64,000 bases of DNA, from assembly GCF_900105385.1 (NCBI RefSeq), contig NZ_LT629772.1, positions 3,844,001 through 3,908,000 of the forward strand, written 5' to 3'. The stretch is from Microlunatus soli. Lineage in GTDB: Bacteria; Actinomycetota; Actinomycetes; Propionibacteriales; Propionibacteriaceae. Made by a program: the position numbers and the translations under genes. Below, piece after piece: positions 63,413-64,000 of this stretch. Below the pieces are notes generated by a model. The model was given only the letters and a program-made list of their open reading frames with translations. It searched no databases and had not been told where the DNA came from. Each line of letters opens with the position of its first letter. Position 1 is the stretch's first letter.

Positions 63413-63966
63413 TCATCACCAGAACCGCGATCGACGGGCCGGCGGTCGTCGACCTCGACCTGCGATCCGACGACCGGGGCTTCTTCGCCCGCACCTTCTG
63501 CGTCGAGGAGTTCGCCGACGCGGGTCTGCAGACCGACGTCGAGCAGTGCAATCTCTCGTTCAATCATCGCGCCGGAACCGTGCGTGGCATGCATTTCCAG
63601 ATCGCTCCGCATCCGGAAGCCAAGCTGGTCCGCTGTATCCGTGGGGCCGTGGTCGACATCATCGTCGACATGCGGCCCGATTCGCCCACCAGACTGCAGC
63701 ACGTCGCGGTCGAGCTGAGCGCGGAGAACCGGCGGGCCTTCTACGTGCCGCCCTATTTCGCCCACGGCTACCAGACGCTGGTCGACGACACCGAGGTGAT
63801 GTACCAGGTGAGCGGATCCTACGAGCCGGCCGCCGAGCGGGGGTTGCGCTGCGACGACCCGGACCTGGCGTTGGTCTGGCCGCTTCCGGCCCAGGTGATC
63901 AGCACCAAGGACGCCAGTTGGCCGCTGCTGGCCACGGCTCGGGAATCGATCGGGGCCGGCTCATGA
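63409..63966 (+). CDS. RmlC-like dTDP/CDP-sugar 3,5-epimerase
   Basis: A cupin of 185 residues: DDRGFFARTFCVEEFADAGL, QCNLSFNHRAGTVRGMHFQI (catalytic His in MHFQ) and YVPPYFAHGYQTL match RfbC/RmlC. In a CDP-sugar context it may be a 3- or 5-epimerase of a 4-keto intermediate. ATG overlaps on both sides show tight coupling with the epimerase and the next gene. Confidence 0.92.
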   Translation: MIITRTAIDGPAVVDLDLRSDDRGFFARTFCVEEFADAGLQTDVEQCNLSFNHRAGTVRGMHFQIAPHPEAKLVRCIRGAVVDIIVDMRPDSPTRLQHVAVELSAENRRAFYVPPYFAHGYQTLVDDTEVMYQVSGSYEPAAERGLRCDDPDLALVWPLPAQVISTKDASWPLLATARESIGAGS

Positions 63967-64000
63967 TCATCGTCGACACCGCCCTGCGGCGTCGGGCCGA
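63963..64000 (+). CDS. start of a further gene, cut by the window edge
   Basis: ATG 63963 overlaps the RmlC-like stop (ATGA) and opens MIIVDTALRRRA before the window ends. This opening resembles SAF-domain NAD(P)-dependent oxidoreductases, but twelve residues are too few to be sure. Confidence 0.55.
   Translation, partial: MIIVDTALRRRA

Overview
This is a GC-rich window (roughly two thirds G+C, G/C-ending codons) with Tat-type and lipoprotein signals, several leaderless-looking starts, an F420-type LLM oxidoreductase, a DtxR/IdeR-like iron box and many LacI-controlled sugar importers. It looks like a soil or plant-associated actinobacterium. My best guess is Propionibacteriales, Microlunatus-like, but that rests on protein flavour only.

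Layout. 1-2.3 kb: a cut-off minus-strand gene behind a CebR-like operator, a GH20 hexosaminidase and a VOC protein. 2.3-4.2 kb: an iron-regulated siderophore-binding lipoprotein and a methyltransferase. 4.2-9.9 kb: a minus-strand sugar ABC operon led by one ORF that joins a LacI repressor to an ADP-ribosylglycohydrolase, with two matching operators upstream. 9.9-15 kb: exonuclease III, a LolD/FtsX-type ABC pair and glutamine-dependent NAD synthetase. 15-21.7 kb: a LacI repressor divergent from an LplBC-type importer, its binding protein and a secreted glycosidase-like protein. 21.8-25.1 kb: a dihydropyrimidine-type catabolic set (ureidopropionase-like amidohydrolase, dihydropyrimidinase, LLM oxidoreductase). 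25.1-27 kb: a TetR/FAD-monooxygenase pair with a perfect palindromic operator. 27.1-30.2 kb: a TctCBA tripartite carboxylate transporter with an unusual 18-bp tandem repeat at the tctC/tctB junction. 30.3-35.7 kb: methyltransferase, TetR/NmrA pair around a 61-bp symmetric operator, a broken MerR gene running in frame into an isolated purC, a 700-bp gene-poor stretch and an S66 peptidase.

36-44.7 kb: a peptide-type DppBCDF/A importer followed by a Tat-exported GH140 apiosidase-like enzyme and a RuBisCO-like protein. After yajQ and a tRNA-Tyr comes an RpiB-type isomerase. I read these as a candidate route for release, uptake and breakdown of apiose or another branched plant sugar. 46-52.2 kb: a FadR-type GntR regulator divergent from a GH39 xylosidase and a complete sugar importer. 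52-54 kb: cardiolipin synthase.

54-64 kb: a polysaccharide locus, all on the plus strand: GNAT/FemAB-like protein, flippase, glycosyltransferase-like protein, GH26-like lipoprotein, L-2-hydroxyglutarate oxidase-like enzyme, polyprenyl-phosphate sugar transferase, RfbF-type cytidylyltransferase, NAD-dependent epimerase and RmlC-like epimerase. The last gene is cut by the window edge.

The common theme is plant-polymer scavenging. There are four complete or nearly complete glycan importers, three with their own regulator and visible operator and each next to a matching hydrolase or lyase candidate, plus a surface-polysaccharide locus. No CRISPR array, rRNA, complete insertion sequence or prophage was seen.
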